A DNA stretch of 64,000 nt from Halobacillus naozhouensis (GTDB lineage: Bacteria > Bacillota > Bacilli > Bacillales > Halobacillaceae). This document shows positions 26,245 to 34,798 of the stretch, piece by piece; positions within the stretch are counted from its first letter, which is position 1; each line of letters starts with the position of its first letter. Location of the stretch: positions 3,782,001 to 3,846,000 of the forward strand of contig NZ_CP121671.1 of assembly GCF_029714185.1 (NCBI RefSeq), written 5' to 3'. The translations under genes were made by a program, and so were the position numbers. Below the pieces are notes generated by a model. It worked only from the letters and a program-made list of their open reading frames with translations, made no database searches and was not told where the DNA came from.

Positions 26245-26733
26245 TTAAAGCTGTTTTATCATAGAAACAACCTTGATTTTTATACCATTTGGCTTATGTA
26301 CTACTTCCTCATCATAGACACTGTATCCTATTGAATTATATAACTTTATATTTTTAGGAACAGTCATACGAACTTTGCATATCATAGTACGTTTATTATT
26401 TTTACTTGCGTATTCCTCTAGCGATTTTAATATTTCTTTTCCTATCCCTCTCCCCCGTCTTTCAGGAATAACAGATAGTCTATAAAAATAAACATCATCA
26501 TTTCTGACAAGAAACCGCACCATTCCTACTGGTTCACTACCGACGGAACATACTAGTGCTTGCTCACCTTCTTTTAAGGCTTTTGAGATAGATCCTATTG
26601 TTTCATCTAAAGCGCTTGAGGGAGGTGTTTCATCTTTATATTCCATGAATGCTTTAATCATTAAATCAAGAATGAGATGTGGGTTATTACATTCTTCTGA
26701 TACCTTTGTATGTACCAAATTTGATCCCCTCAT
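26245..26733 (-). CDS. GNAT-family N-acetyltransferase
   Basis: A 162-residue acetyltransferase with motif A LSVIPERRGRGIGKEILKSL (R-G-x-G-I-G) and a C-terminal NIKLYNSIGYSVYDEE. The start is uncertain: ATG 26733 has a weak site, while an in-frame TTG at 26718 has a better one (GAGGGG, 6-base spacer) and would remove five residues. Substrate unknown; unlike its neighbour it has a basic C-terminus (GIKIKVVSMIKQL). Confidence 0.82.
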   Translation of the reverse strand: MRGSNLVHTKVSEECNNPHLILDLMIKAFMEYKDETPPSSALDETIGSISKALKEGEQALVCSVGSEPVGMVRFLVRNDDVYFYRLSVIPERRGRGIGKEILKSLEEYASKNNKRTMICKVRMTVPKNIKLYNSIGYSVYDEEVVHKPNGIKIKVVSMIKQL

Positions 26734-26780
26734 TGTATCCTTTTATTCCAAAAGTACGTTCCTTCTCATGAATAGGCAGA

Positions 26781-27119
26781 TTAAACCTCCCTTATAAGGG
26801 ACTCCCCTTCGTTTTGTTCCCTGTCTAACCACTGCCACTTCTCATATAGTTCAATTTTACCTTCAGATGTTAACTTAGGTATGGACTTACATTTCCCTCC
26901 TCTTATCTCATGACGTGTATTTACGTGGTTATATCTAAACTCAAGAGAATCATCCTCATGAACGATACCTATTAACTTACCTTTTAGTATTTCTCCTCCT
27001 AAATAGTCTGCATAAAGTATGTTCCCCTCTTGTTTATAATGAAAATAAGTTTTAGAAGAAACTTCCCCACTAGTTGTATTTTCCACAGATACAAACTTGC
27101 GGTTATCGAAATTAATCAC
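26781..27119 (-). CDS. Small conserved hypothetical protein of Bacillaceae
   Basis: The start is chosen at GTG 27119, behind GAGAGG, because residues from there (VINFDNRKFVSVENTTSGEV) match the start of a family common in Bacillus and often mislabelled as N-acetylglutamate synthase; an ORF extending to 27239 has no site. The 112 residues contain repeated beta-strands (FHYKQEGNILYADYLGGEIL, GKLIGIVHEDDSLEFRYNHV) and end in EKWQWLDRE. It has no GNAT motif. Function unknown. Confidence 0.7.
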   Translation of the reverse strand: MINFDNRKFVSVENTTSGEVSSKTYFHYKQEGNILYADYLGGEILKGKLIGIVHEDDSLEFRYNHVNTRHEIRGGKCKSIPKLTSEGKIELYEKWQWLDREQNEGESLIREV

Positions 27120-27452
27120 AGAAATCCTCTCCCCTCTAATAATTAACATGTGATACATTTCATTAAAGATCAATATTATCATGTCACTTATATTTTTCAA
27201 TATAGTCAGATAATTAAACGCAAGAAAATTAAAACGCAATCTATTACGAATCCAGAGTAAGCTTTATTCATTTATCTGGCCCGTTTACAGAAGATACTCC
27301 CGCCTAAATTCCGTCCTCTTTTGATCTTCCCTAAGTACTTAAGTCACCCCCTCTATCTTAAATAACTCACAACCATAGATTCCCTTAATTATAAAGTAGT
27401 CAATCGAATATAGAACTTCTATCTTAACTAGTCATATAAAATCCTAATTAAC

Positions 27453-27482
27453 TTGAAACACAGGAACATATGTTTGTATGAT
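27453..27482 (+). promoter_or_regulatory. SOS-type promoter: LexA/DinR box between -35 and -10
   Basis: TTGAAA (27453-27458) and TATGAT (27477-27482) are 18 bases apart. The spacer contains GGAACATATGTTTG (27463-27476), which matches the Bacillus SOS box CGAACRNRYGTTYG at all positions but the first. A LexA dimer here would block the promoter until DNA damage. It faces the ImmA/integrase relic. Confidence 0.6.
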
Positions 27483-27504
27483 AATCTAAAGGAAGGTGAT
27501 TAAT

Positions 27505-28182
27505 TTGAATTTTCCAGCCTATACAACAACTGAATTAGAAGATTGGGTATCAAATTGGTATAAGGAACGAAAGTTTCTATGCCCGGTAGATCTCAATATT
27601 AAGAAAATAGCTATGGAATACGAGATATTCATTTATTACAAACCTCTGAAAACTGTGTACACTCGTTTCGGACGGTACAAAGAAATTGTAATTAATTCAT
27701 CTTTGGACTATGTAGATCAACGCGAAGAGTTTTTCACGAACTTTGTCACGCCGTTAGGCATGTTGGCAAACAATGATGCCAGAAACCTTCGAGAACTTCA
27801 AGAACGTGATGCAAAGCATTACACTTTCTTATTAGTAGTAGAAGCCGGGTATGATGGGAAAGGTAAACGAAAAAAGAGAACTAAAACGATAAGGCCATTT
27901 TGGCCACAAACAGCTACCAGTAGATGGATTAAAATTAAAAAGAAATATAATATCAAAAATATTCGACTTCATGATTTACGTCATACCATGGTTACCTTGC
28001 TTATGGAAGAAGGAGAATCGTTAAAAGCAATCCAAGAACGAGCCGGCCATTGTAGTTCTAGGATCACTTCTTATATATATGGACATCTTACAAAAAAAGC
28101 AAAACGATCAACCGCAGAAAAGTTTGAAAAATATGACCCCAGTAATTCCGTCAACAGGTATGAAATCTCATTAAAATTCTAA
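27505..28182 (+). pseudogene. Chimeric relic: ImmA/IrrE metallopeptidase joined to the end of a tyrosine integrase
   Basis: TTG 27505 follows GGAAGGTG. Residues 1-70 match the N-terminus of ImmA/IrrE-type zinc peptidases (LEDWVSNWYKERKF, EIVINSSLDYVDQREEFF). Next the frame reads TNFVTPLGM, but the +1-shifted bases read HELCHAVRHVGKQMMPE, the peptidase zinc site; the original frame then returns (LRELQERDAKHYTF). So two compensating frameshifts erased the HExxH motif. From VVEAGYDGKGKRKK the sequence is the arm-binding start of a phage-type integrase, then, after a deletion, its catalytic end (HDLRHTMVTLL, AGHCS, SYIYGH with likely nucleophile Tyr). In ICEBs1-like elements immA and int are near neighbours, so this is probably the collapsed end of such an element. 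Confidence 0.7.
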
Positions 28183-28183
28183 A

Positions 28184-28216
28184 ACCGCAAACCTTATTAA
28201 ATAAAGGTTTGCGGTG
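28184..28216. terminator. Perfect hairpin without a T-run
   Basis: ACCGCAAACCTTTATT pairs with its complement downstream of the relic ORF. With no U-tract it is only a possible terminator or a leftover attachment-site dyad. Confidence 0.35.
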
Positions 28217-28408
28217 CTATATTCATTTCAGGGCATTTTCACCCTGCCCCCAAGGATTGTTTATTCAGTTGTCTTATAATAAATAAAAATGAAACTCGAT
28301 AAATTCGCAATTAGTTAGCATTATTAATGAATCGTTCAAATGTCCTCGTTTTTAGGTTAAATGGATTGGGAATACTCTTACAAATAAAACCAATAAGGAG
28401 GAATTTCT

Positions 28409-28912
28409 GTGAAACGATTCTATTTTTTCAGTTTTATCTTGGCTATTGGTGTCATCCTAAGTGCTTGTGGAACAACTGAAAATCAGGATAAGGCTGACTC
28501 CTCGAAGCAGACAAATCAACAAGAAAATGATTCTTCCAGTAACGATGGTAACACATCTGAACAATCTTCTAAGAAGGATCAGTCTGGTGGCGATGGCGAA
28601 AATATGGACTTAGCGTCTGAAGTGGATCATGTGATAAGCTCAGTTGAACAATTAGACAAAACCCTAAAAAATTCAGCAAATGATGTCCAATCAATTAATA
28701 ATCAGGGGAAAACCCTTGAAGAAAACTGGGACAGTATTGAAAAACAAGTAGAGGAACAATTTCCAAATCAATATAAGAAGGTGGAAGAAAGTCTCTATCC
28801 ACTTATTGGTGCGGCTAAAAAAGAGGATCCCAATATTGAGAAAATGAAAAAGTGGGCGCAGACTACCGTGGAGAGCTTGAATGAATTGAAACAAAAGATA
28901 GAAAGTCAGTAA
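28409..28912 (+). CDS. Putative lipoprotein with Ser/Asn/Gln-rich linker
   Basis: GTG 28409 follows AAGGAGG. The signal peptide ends in lipobox LSAC (Cys about residue 20), so the product is membrane-anchored outside. A low-complexity charged linker runs to about residue 70, followed by an alpha-helical domain with heptad-like spacing (VDHVISSVEQLDKTLKNSAN, VEEQFPNQYKKVEESLYPLI). Such three-helix lipoproteins are common in Bacillaceae, but I know no function. It is a single gene with its own terminator. Confidence 0.8.
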   Translation: MKRFYFFSFILAIGVILSACGTTENQDKADSSKQTNQQENDSSSNDGNTSEQSSKKDQSGGDGENMDLASEVDHVISSVEQLDKTLKNSANDVQSINNQGKTLEENWDSIEKQVEEQFPNQYKKVEESLYPLIGAAKKEDPNIEKMKKWAQTTVESLNELKQKIESQ

Positions 28913-28920
28913 CTTTAATT

Positions 28921-28955
28921 GAGGAGAGGCTGTGTAGAGCAGCTCTCCTCTTTGT
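28921..28955 (+). terminator. Intrinsic terminator of the lipoprotein gene
   Basis: An 11-bp stem GAGGAGAGGCTG/CAGCTCTCCTC with TTTG after it, 8 bases past the stop codon. Confidence 0.75.
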
Positions 28956-29013
28956 AATGAATTGCACTTTAAGATGCGCCCCCTAATAGATAATCCAGCG
29001 AACCCTTAGCTAC

Positions 29014-29733
29014 TTACCTATCTTTCACTACAATATAAGTAGCCTGGACAGGGCCATGTACGCCATACACATTATTCATCTCGATATCGGCACTATTACT
29101 TGGACCCGTAATGAAATTCACACAAGATTCAACGAGGTCTCCACCTTCCACACGCTGATGAATTTCTCTGGTAACTTGAGACATCCTCGGTACAATCGTG
29201 CTTTTAGGAATAATCGCAATATAATTGGCTGGAAGCAAACTGACAGAACGGCCTTTTCCCTTCCCACTGAAAAGCACAGCAGTCCCTGATTCCGCAAGGG
29301 CAGCGTCGCTGAACGTAATCCCAACATCAGCCTGCTCTGCTCTTCTTACACTCTCTCTTCCGTTCTCTGCGTCCCACTGAAAAACGTCTACTCCGTGCTT
29401 ACTTTCCAATCCCTCGAGCGTAGCCTGCAAGCCAAATGTTTCAAATCGAGGATCATCCCACGTAACAACAGATTTACCGCGATACCCTTCGATCACCCTG
29501 GCCACTTCTTCGCCTAATGAGCTTTGGTTTGTCTTGACAAAATCAGTATGAATCTCCGTGCATTGCTTCTCAAGAACATCGACTAACTCATCCTGGGATT
29601 TACCCTGAAGTACGTTCCACTGAGGCTGATGATTCCACTGAGGCTTTATAACTTTCTCCCTCCGCTCACGCCCCAATTTATTGGCGATGTTGTTTAGAAA
29701 TTCTTCCTTATGTTGAATTGCACCTTTAGTCAT
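29014..29733 (-). CDS. lutC: Lactate utilization protein C
   Basis: The start is set at ATG 29733 (MTKGAIQHKEEFL), which matches the B. subtilis LutC start; its 239 residues equal the usual length, and it overlaps lutB by 8 bases. It is a DUF162/LUD-domain protein (VGITFSDAALAESGTAVLFS, NFITGPSNSADIEMN), third part of the L-lactate oxidising complex that converts lactate to pyruvate with LutA and LutB. It is last in the lutA-lutB-lutC run. Confidence 0.93.
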   Translation of the reverse strand: MTKGAIQHKEEFLNNIANKLGRERREKVIKPQWNHQPQWNVLQGKSQDELVDVLEKQCTEIHTDFVKTNQSSLGEEVARVIEGYRGKSVVTWDDPRFETFGLQATLEGLESKHGVDVFQWDAENGRESVRRAEQADVGITFSDAALAESGTAVLFSGKGKGRSVSLLPANYIAIIPKSTIVPRMSQVTREIHQRVEGGDLVESCVNFITGPSNSADIEMNNVYGVHGPVQATYIVVKDR

Positions 29734-31159
29734 TGCCATTCCCACCTGTCTCTCTATTCTTGAACCAATCCCTGAATCTCTCTTTCTGTGGTGCTGGAAA
29801 TTCTCTGATATTGGTCCATTCCTTAAGAGGGGATGGACCTTTTGAGATTGTTCCATCCTTGGCGAAAGGAGTGACAAGAAAAGGGGCAAGTTTTGTCCCG
29901 ATACGATAGAGCGAAGAAGATCCTGTCCCTATACTAAACCCCTTCATAGCCAGCTTTTCTCCAAAATCAGACTGCTTTTCCTCTTCAACGATTTTCCTTC
30001 GGTGCATGATTAATTGCTCATGGAGAGGGATCTTCACGGGACACACATCTGTACAAGCTCCACAAAGGGAAGACGCATACGGTAATTCTTTATAGTCATC
30101 GTAACCTCCCAGGAGAGGAGTCAACACAGCACCAATCGGTCCCGGATAAATTGAACCATAGGCATGTCCGCCTACATGACGATAAACCGGACACACATTG
30201 ATGCAGGCAGCACAGCGAATACAATGTAAAGACTCCTGGAATTCCGTACCCAAAATTTTAGAACGGCCATTATCCACGATCACAAGATGAAAGTCTTCCG
30301 GACCATCGACATCACCTTTCTGTTTCGGACCTGTCAAAGCTGTTACATAGCTAGTCAGCTTCTGTCCAACTGCAGCCCGTGTTAATAGACTGACCATGAC
30401 GTCCAGTTCTTCCCAGGTTGGAACAATCCGCTCCATTCCCATCACGGTAATTTGGGTCTCAGGGAGTGTCGACACCATTCGTGCATTCCCCTCATTCGTT
30501 ACCAGAGCAAACGACCCGGATTCCGCTACCGCGAAGTTACACCCGGTGATGCCTACGTCAGCAGAGAGAAACTCCTTCCTTAGCTGTTCCCGGGCAAACA
30601 ACGTAAGTTCCTCCGGGTTTTCCGTTTTCTTATAACCCATTCTATCTTTGAATACATCACGTATTTGCTCTTTATTTTTATGCAGAGCGGGAGCAACAAT
30701 ATGAGATGGAGGATCATGGTCATCAACTTGCAAAATATACTCCCCAAGATCTGTCTCTATTACCTCGCACCCCTCCTCCTCTAACGCATCATTCAGGGCA
30801 ATTTCTTCGGTGACCATTGATTTGGACTTTACGACTTTCTTGCCTTGTTTCTTATTCACTACTTCTTTTACGTATGTGTTGGCCTCTTCGGCTGTTTCGG
30901 CAAAATAAACATGTCCGCCACGCTCCGCTACTTTTTCACTTAACAGCTGCAAGTAGTAATCCAAATTTTCCATCGTGTGCTGGCGAATTTCCTGACCGTG
31001 ATTACGCCACTCTTCCCAGTCACCTAACTCTTCCGCAGCGTTTGACTGTTTAGTTTGCAGTCTTCCTTGAGCTGAACGAACAGCCCCGCGCATAAAATCG
31101 TTGCCTATACCTTTTTCTACTCGATTCGAAAACTTCTTGTCACCTACGTGCATGGGCAT
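29726..31159 (-). CDS. lutB: Lactate utilization iron-sulfur protein B
   Basis: The start is ATG 31159, 9 bases after GAGGTG and directly after the lutA stop. The 477 residues combine an N-terminal LUD domain (VKSKSMVTEEIALNDALEEE, VGITGCNFAVAESGSFALVT) with two [4Fe-4S] motifs near the C-terminus (CIRCAACINVCPVYR and CGACTDVCPVKIP) and a C-terminal tail (FPAPQKERFRDWF). It carries electrons from lactate oxidation. Very close to B. subtilis LutB throughout. Confidence 0.95.
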   Translation of the reverse strand: MPMHVGDKKFSNRVEKGIGNDFMRGAVRSAQGRLQTKQSNAAEELGDWEEWRNHGQEIRQHTMENLDYYLQLLSEKVAERGGHVYFAETAEEANTYVKEVVNKKQGKKVVKSKSMVTEEIALNDALEEEGCEVIETDLGEYILQVDDHDPPSHIVAPALHKNKEQIRDVFKDRMGYKKTENPEELTLFAREQLRKEFLSADVGITGCNFAVAESGSFALVTNEGNARMVSTLPETQITVMGMERIVPTWEELDVMVSLLTRAAVGQKLTSYVTALTGPKQKGDVDGPEDFHLVIVDNGRSKILGTEFQESLHCIRCAACINVCPVYRHVGGHAYGSIYPGPIGAVLTPLLGGYDDYKELPYASSLCGACTDVCPVKIPLHEQLIMHRRKIVEEEKQSDFGEKLAMKGFSIGTGSSSLYRIGTKLAPFLVTPFAKDGTISKGPSPLKEWTNIREFPAPQKERFRDWFKNRETGGNGND

Positions 31160-31160
31160 A

Positions 31161-31886
31161 CTAAGCTTCACCTCGACTGTTTAGAATTTCGGCTATGTGC
31201 ATGACTTTTACCGATTTATTTTTCCGTTTCATACGACCATCTATTTGCATCAAGCAGCCGCCATCGGCCCCAATTAGCAAATCAGCTTCTGTTTCCTCAA
31301 TATGCTCAACCTTCTCATCAACCATTTGCTCCGAGATGTCGCTCATTTTCACAGAAAAGGTCCCTCCAAACCCACAGCAATCACTGCGGTTAGGCAGTTC
31401 TTTAAGTTCCAGCCCCTCCACATGGCTGAGCAGCTTAAGCGGTGCTTCTCTTACCCCAAGCAACCGGGTCATGTGACAGGAAGTGTGATAAGTGGCCCTC
31501 CCCTTAAAGACAGCCCCTACATCCTCAACCTTAAGTACCTCTGTCAAAAATTGTGTCAGCTCAAATGTCTTGGCTTTTAACGACTTTGCTTTATCACGCC
31601 ACATTGGTTCATCTTTAAACAATTGATCATACTCATGAAACATATAGGCACAGGATCCAGAAGGACTGACCACATATTCTGAATGGACAAACGTCCGAAT
31701 CATATTTTTAGCGGCAGCTTTTGTTTGTTCATGATAGCCGCTGTTGTAGGCCGGCTGCCCACAGCACGTTTGGGTTTCAGGAAAGTCAACCTCACACCCC
31801 AGCCTCTCTAGCAGCTCCACACTTGCTTTCCCTGCATTTACATAAAATAAGTCTCCCAAGCATGTAATAAATAGTGAAACTTTCAT
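31161..31886 (-). CDS. lutA: Lactate utilization protein A
   Basis: The 241-residue protein has two CCG cysteine-rich domains (ETQTCCGQPAYNSGY and NRSDCCGFGGTFSVKMSD) as in glycolate oxidase/heterodisulfide reductase subunits; these hold the redox centre that takes electrons from lactate. It lies 48 bp below lutP and heads lutABC. Transcription is expected to be under LutR, whose gene lies just upstream of lutP. Confidence 0.94.
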   Translation of the reverse strand: MKVSLFITCLGDLFYVNAGKASVELLERLGCEVDFPETQTCCGQPAYNSGYHEQTKAAAKNMIRTFVHSEYVVSPSGSCAYMFHEYDQLFKDEPMWRDKAKSLKAKTFELTQFLTEVLKVEDVGAVFKGRATYHTSCHMTRLLGVREAPLKLLSHVEGLELKELPNRSDCCGFGGTFSVKMSDISEQMVDEKVEHIEETEADLLIGADGGCLMQIDGRMKRKNKSVKVMHIAEILNSRGEA

Positions 31887-31934
31887 TCTATATCCCTCCC
31901 ACCTGTTGTTCTACTTAATGATTTACTATCAATT

Positions 31935-33713
31935 CTATGCAGATCTATCTAATTCTTTAGAGTTTTTATTAAACCTGATTCCTTTTCCAACAGATACAAC
32001 AATTCCTAATGCAATGAAGATAAGTAGCAATGTACCTACATTTAACCCTAAACCATATAGGTAGACATAGCCCAAGGTCCCGGCAAAACTCACATAGAAA
32101 AACATTGGGATAAGCAGCCTGCGAATTAATTTGCCTTCTCTGCCCATCAGACCAGCGGCCGCAGATGCTGCGACAACATTATGTACACAAATCATATTAC
32201 CTGCCGCTCCTCCAACGGCCTGAAGGGATACAATAGTTCCTGGATCAACTCCAATCGTATTCCCTACACCAAATTGGAACAGCGAAAACATCATGTTGCT
32301 GATTGTGTTGCTTCCTGCAACAAACGCACCGATAGCACCAATTAAAGGAGCAACTAAAGGATAAAAACCTCCAAATAATTCCGATATCCCTTCAGCTAAC
32401 ACTAAGGGCATACTGTTAAAGCCGGAGACGTTCACATCAGAATTTATAAAAATCTGCACGAGAGGAACGGTAAATATTAATGCAACCATCGCACTTAACA
32501 CAGTTTTGAAAGAATTTTTAACTGCGATGTTGTATTCTGCTCCTTTCATGCGATAAACAAAGGCAGCTACAATGGATACTACAATAAATACAGCCCCGGG
32601 AATGTTTAACGGCTCTGTCGTCACAGTAAGACTTGTTCCAAATAAATGAGGTAAAGTGATATCCCATGCTTTCAGCCAACTGCTGAAAGGTAAGGACGGC
32701 AGTCTAGTAAGTACCAGCAATACAGCCACAAGCAAGTAAGGAAACCAAGCGCCAAGCGTGCTGACCTTTTTCTTAGGCGGCTCTTCATTTATTTGAAGAT
32801 TACCGGTCCAATCAGCCTCCCAATTTTCCTTTTTGTCAAAACCCCATACTTGTTCAGGCATAAGGAAGCCTTTTTTTGCTGCCGGAATAACAATGGCCAT
32901 CCCAATCAAACCACCAATTAATGAAGGAAATTCAGGACCAAGCAAATTAGCCACAAGCGCATAAGGAACGGTAAAGGCTAACCCAGCAAACAAGGCAAAC
33001 TTCCAAACAGCAAGCCCTTCTTTAATAGATTTATTTTTACCAAAAAAGCGAGTTAACATTACTGAAATAAATAGAGGTATAAACATCCCCACAATTCCAT
33101 GGAATATCGCAACCTGACCGCCTATTTGAACTATATAATCCATGAAGCCGATGCCCTGCTCACTAAGGTGTTGACTCACAATCTCTGAATCTTTTAACCC
33201 TGTGTTCACACCTATTAATATCGGAGTACCAATCGCACCGTAAGAAACGGGTGTCGACTGAAGCATTAAAGCTGCCATGACAGCTCCCATTGCCGGAAAA
33301 CCGATAGCAACTAGCAATGGTGCAACAATCGTTGCTGGACTTCCCCACCCCGCTGCGCCTTCCAGAAATGACCCAAACAACCAACAAATGATGATCGCCT
33401 GAATTCTTCTATCAGGTGTGATGTCAGTAAAACCCGAACGGATCGTATGTATAGCTCCACTTTCTTTAAGCGTATTCAAAAGTAACAAAGCACCAAATAC
33501 GATTAAACCAACCTCTAGGGCAGTAAATACTCCCTTTATGGCTGAAGCACCTATTTGATTCGCTGGAACCCCCCATATAAAACCAGCTGTAATGATCGTA
33601 ATAATTAAAGAGACTGGCATGGCTGATTTCGCCGGCCAACGAAGAATAACCAGGAATAGAAAGACGGATAAAATGGGTATAAGTGCGATCAGCACCAGAA
33701 ATCCGATATTCAT
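31935..33713 (-). CDS. lutP: L-lactate permease
   Basis: The start is set at the ATG behind AAGGGGGG (MNIGFLVLIALIPIL); an upstream in-frame TTG at 33758 is less likely. The 592 residues have 12 or more membrane helices of the LctP family (SFLEGAAGWGSPATIVAPLL, AGSNTISNMMFSLFQF, QAVGGAAGNMICVHNVVAAS). It imports L-lactate with protons and supplies LutABC. It is transcribed after lutR, though a terminator at 33862-33889 separates the two, so lutPABC likely has its own promoter. Confidence 0.93.
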   Translation of the reverse strand: MNIGFLVLIALIPILSVFLFLVILRWPAKSAMPVSLIITIITAGFIWGVPANQIGASAIKGVFTALEVGLIVFGALLLLNTLKESGAIHTIRSGFTDITPDRRIQAIIICWLFGSFLEGAAGWGSPATIVAPLLVAIGFPAMGAVMAALMLQSTPVSYGAIGTPILIGVNTGLKDSEIVSQHLSEQGIGFMDYIVQIGGQVAIFHGIVGMFIPLFISVMLTRFFGKNKSIKEGLAVWKFALFAGLAFTVPYALVANLLGPEFPSLIGGLIGMAIVIPAAKKGFLMPEQVWGFDKKENWEADWTGNLQINEEPPKKKVSTLGAWFPYLLVAVLLVLTRLPSLPFSSWLKAWDITLPHLFGTSLTVTTEPLNIPGAVFIVVSIVAAFVYRMKGAEYNIAVKNSFKTVLSAMVALIFTVPLVQIFINSDVNVSGFNSMPLVLAEGISELFGGFYPLVAPLIGAIGAFVAGSNTISNMMFSLFQFGVGNTIGVDPGTIVSLQAVGGAAGNMICVHNVVAASAAAGLMGREGKLIRRLLIPMFFYVSFAGTLGYVYLYGLGLNVGTLLLIFIALGIVVSVGKGIRFNKNSKELDRSA

Positions 33714-33861
33714 AAATGAACCCCCCTTAAAGATATGGTCATCAGATGACCTGCTCAATATTCGTTATTATAATATAAAGCGTTTTCAATAAGCAAGGAT
33801 AGAATTTAAATTGTTTGAAAATACAGACGTTATGTGTGCCCTCACTAATAAAATGACATAC

Positions 33862-33889
33862 AAAAAAAGCTCCTTACTATTTCAGGAGC
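33862..33889 (-). terminator. Intrinsic terminator of lutR
   Basis: On the minus strand the stem GCTCCT/AGGAGC is followed by seven T, about 35 bp after the lutR stop. Confidence 0.8.
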
Positions 33890-33923
33890 CTTCATTGCGT
33901 TCTATAGTACTTTTCCTTTGTAA

Positions 33924-34637
33924 TCACTGATAATATTTTAAAAGAGTTTGTTCAACTTCTGTTAGATGGTTTAACATAAGCTCTTGCGCCTTAACTGAAT
34001 CTCTGGACTCAATGGCTTCAAATATTTGCTTATGCTGTTGATAAATCTTTGTAAGTGTCCTTTGTTGAGAAAACAACCAGATGCGTCTAGTCTCAAACAT
34101 CGCTTCAACCATCGTTTCCGATACATTATTCATTAAATCGATTAAAAAACGATTGTGGGAAGCCTCGGCAAGTGCCATATGAAACTGCAAGTCCGCTTTC
34201 TCCCCAAGCTGTTCATCCCCATTGGCATCCTGCATATCTGCAAGCGCTTTACTGATTGCCAAGATATCTGATTCTTGTGCATTTTCTACTGCAGAGTTGA
34301 CACTTCCCACTTCCAAGATTTTTCTGATTTCTAACAAATCGTGGATATCCTTTTTACCCATTAATAACACGGAGCTTGTTATCGATGAGGTTAGCACTTT
34401 TGGATCGAATTCACGTATATACGTACCTTCACCTTGCCTCATCTCGAGCATTCCTTTTGCACGCAAGGCACTCAGTGCTTCCCGTATGGCCGATCTGCCG
34501 ACACTGAAATCTTCAGCAAGCTTCTGAACAGAATTTAGCTTATCACCTGGTTTCAAATCACCTGTTTTAATCATATTTAATAACTCATCCGCAACTTCTT
34601 CATATATTTTACGGGGCTTTATTTGTTTATAAGCCAT
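33924..34637 (-). CDS. lutR: GntR/FadR-family regulator of lactate utilization
   Basis: The 237-residue protein has an N-terminal winged helix (KLAEDFSVGRSAIREALSAL, GMLEMRQGEGTYIREF) and an all-helical FCD effector domain with metal-site residues in DLQFHMALAEASHN and QHKQIFEAI. Length and sequence fit B. subtilis LutR, which represses lutABC and lutP until L-lactate binds. Adjacent to lutP-lutABC on the same strand. Confidence 0.9.
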   Translation of the reverse strand: MAYKQIKPRKIYEEVADELLNMIKTGDLKPGDKLNSVQKLAEDFSVGRSAIREALSALRAKGMLEMRQGEGTYIREFDPKVLTSSITSSVLLMGKKDIHDLLEIRKILEVGSVNSAVENAQESDILAISKALADMQDANGDEQLGEKADLQFHMALAEASHNRFLIDLMNNVSETMVEAMFETRRIWLFSQQRTLTKIYQQHKQIFEAIESRDSVKAQELMLNHLTEVEQTLLKYYQ

Positions 34638-34712
34638 GGATACACCTCTGTCTTCATTGATAACTTCATTTTAACGAAAGGACAGAAAATCGACAATTCT
34701 TTATGGATTTTA

Positions 34713-34774
34713 AAAGCACCTCAGAGGGGCGTGCAGTGTGTACTTCCTACTCACACAACCCATTTGAGGTGCTT
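34713..34774. terminator. Long hairpin between antiporter and lutR genes
   Basis: AAGCACCTCA and TGAGGTGCTT flank a 42-base loop with secondary pairing; on the minus strand GCTTTTAAAA follows. It probably ends the antiporter transcript. Confidence 0.6.
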
Positions 34775-34798
34775 ATTAATCATGAATGTATCCTTTCA

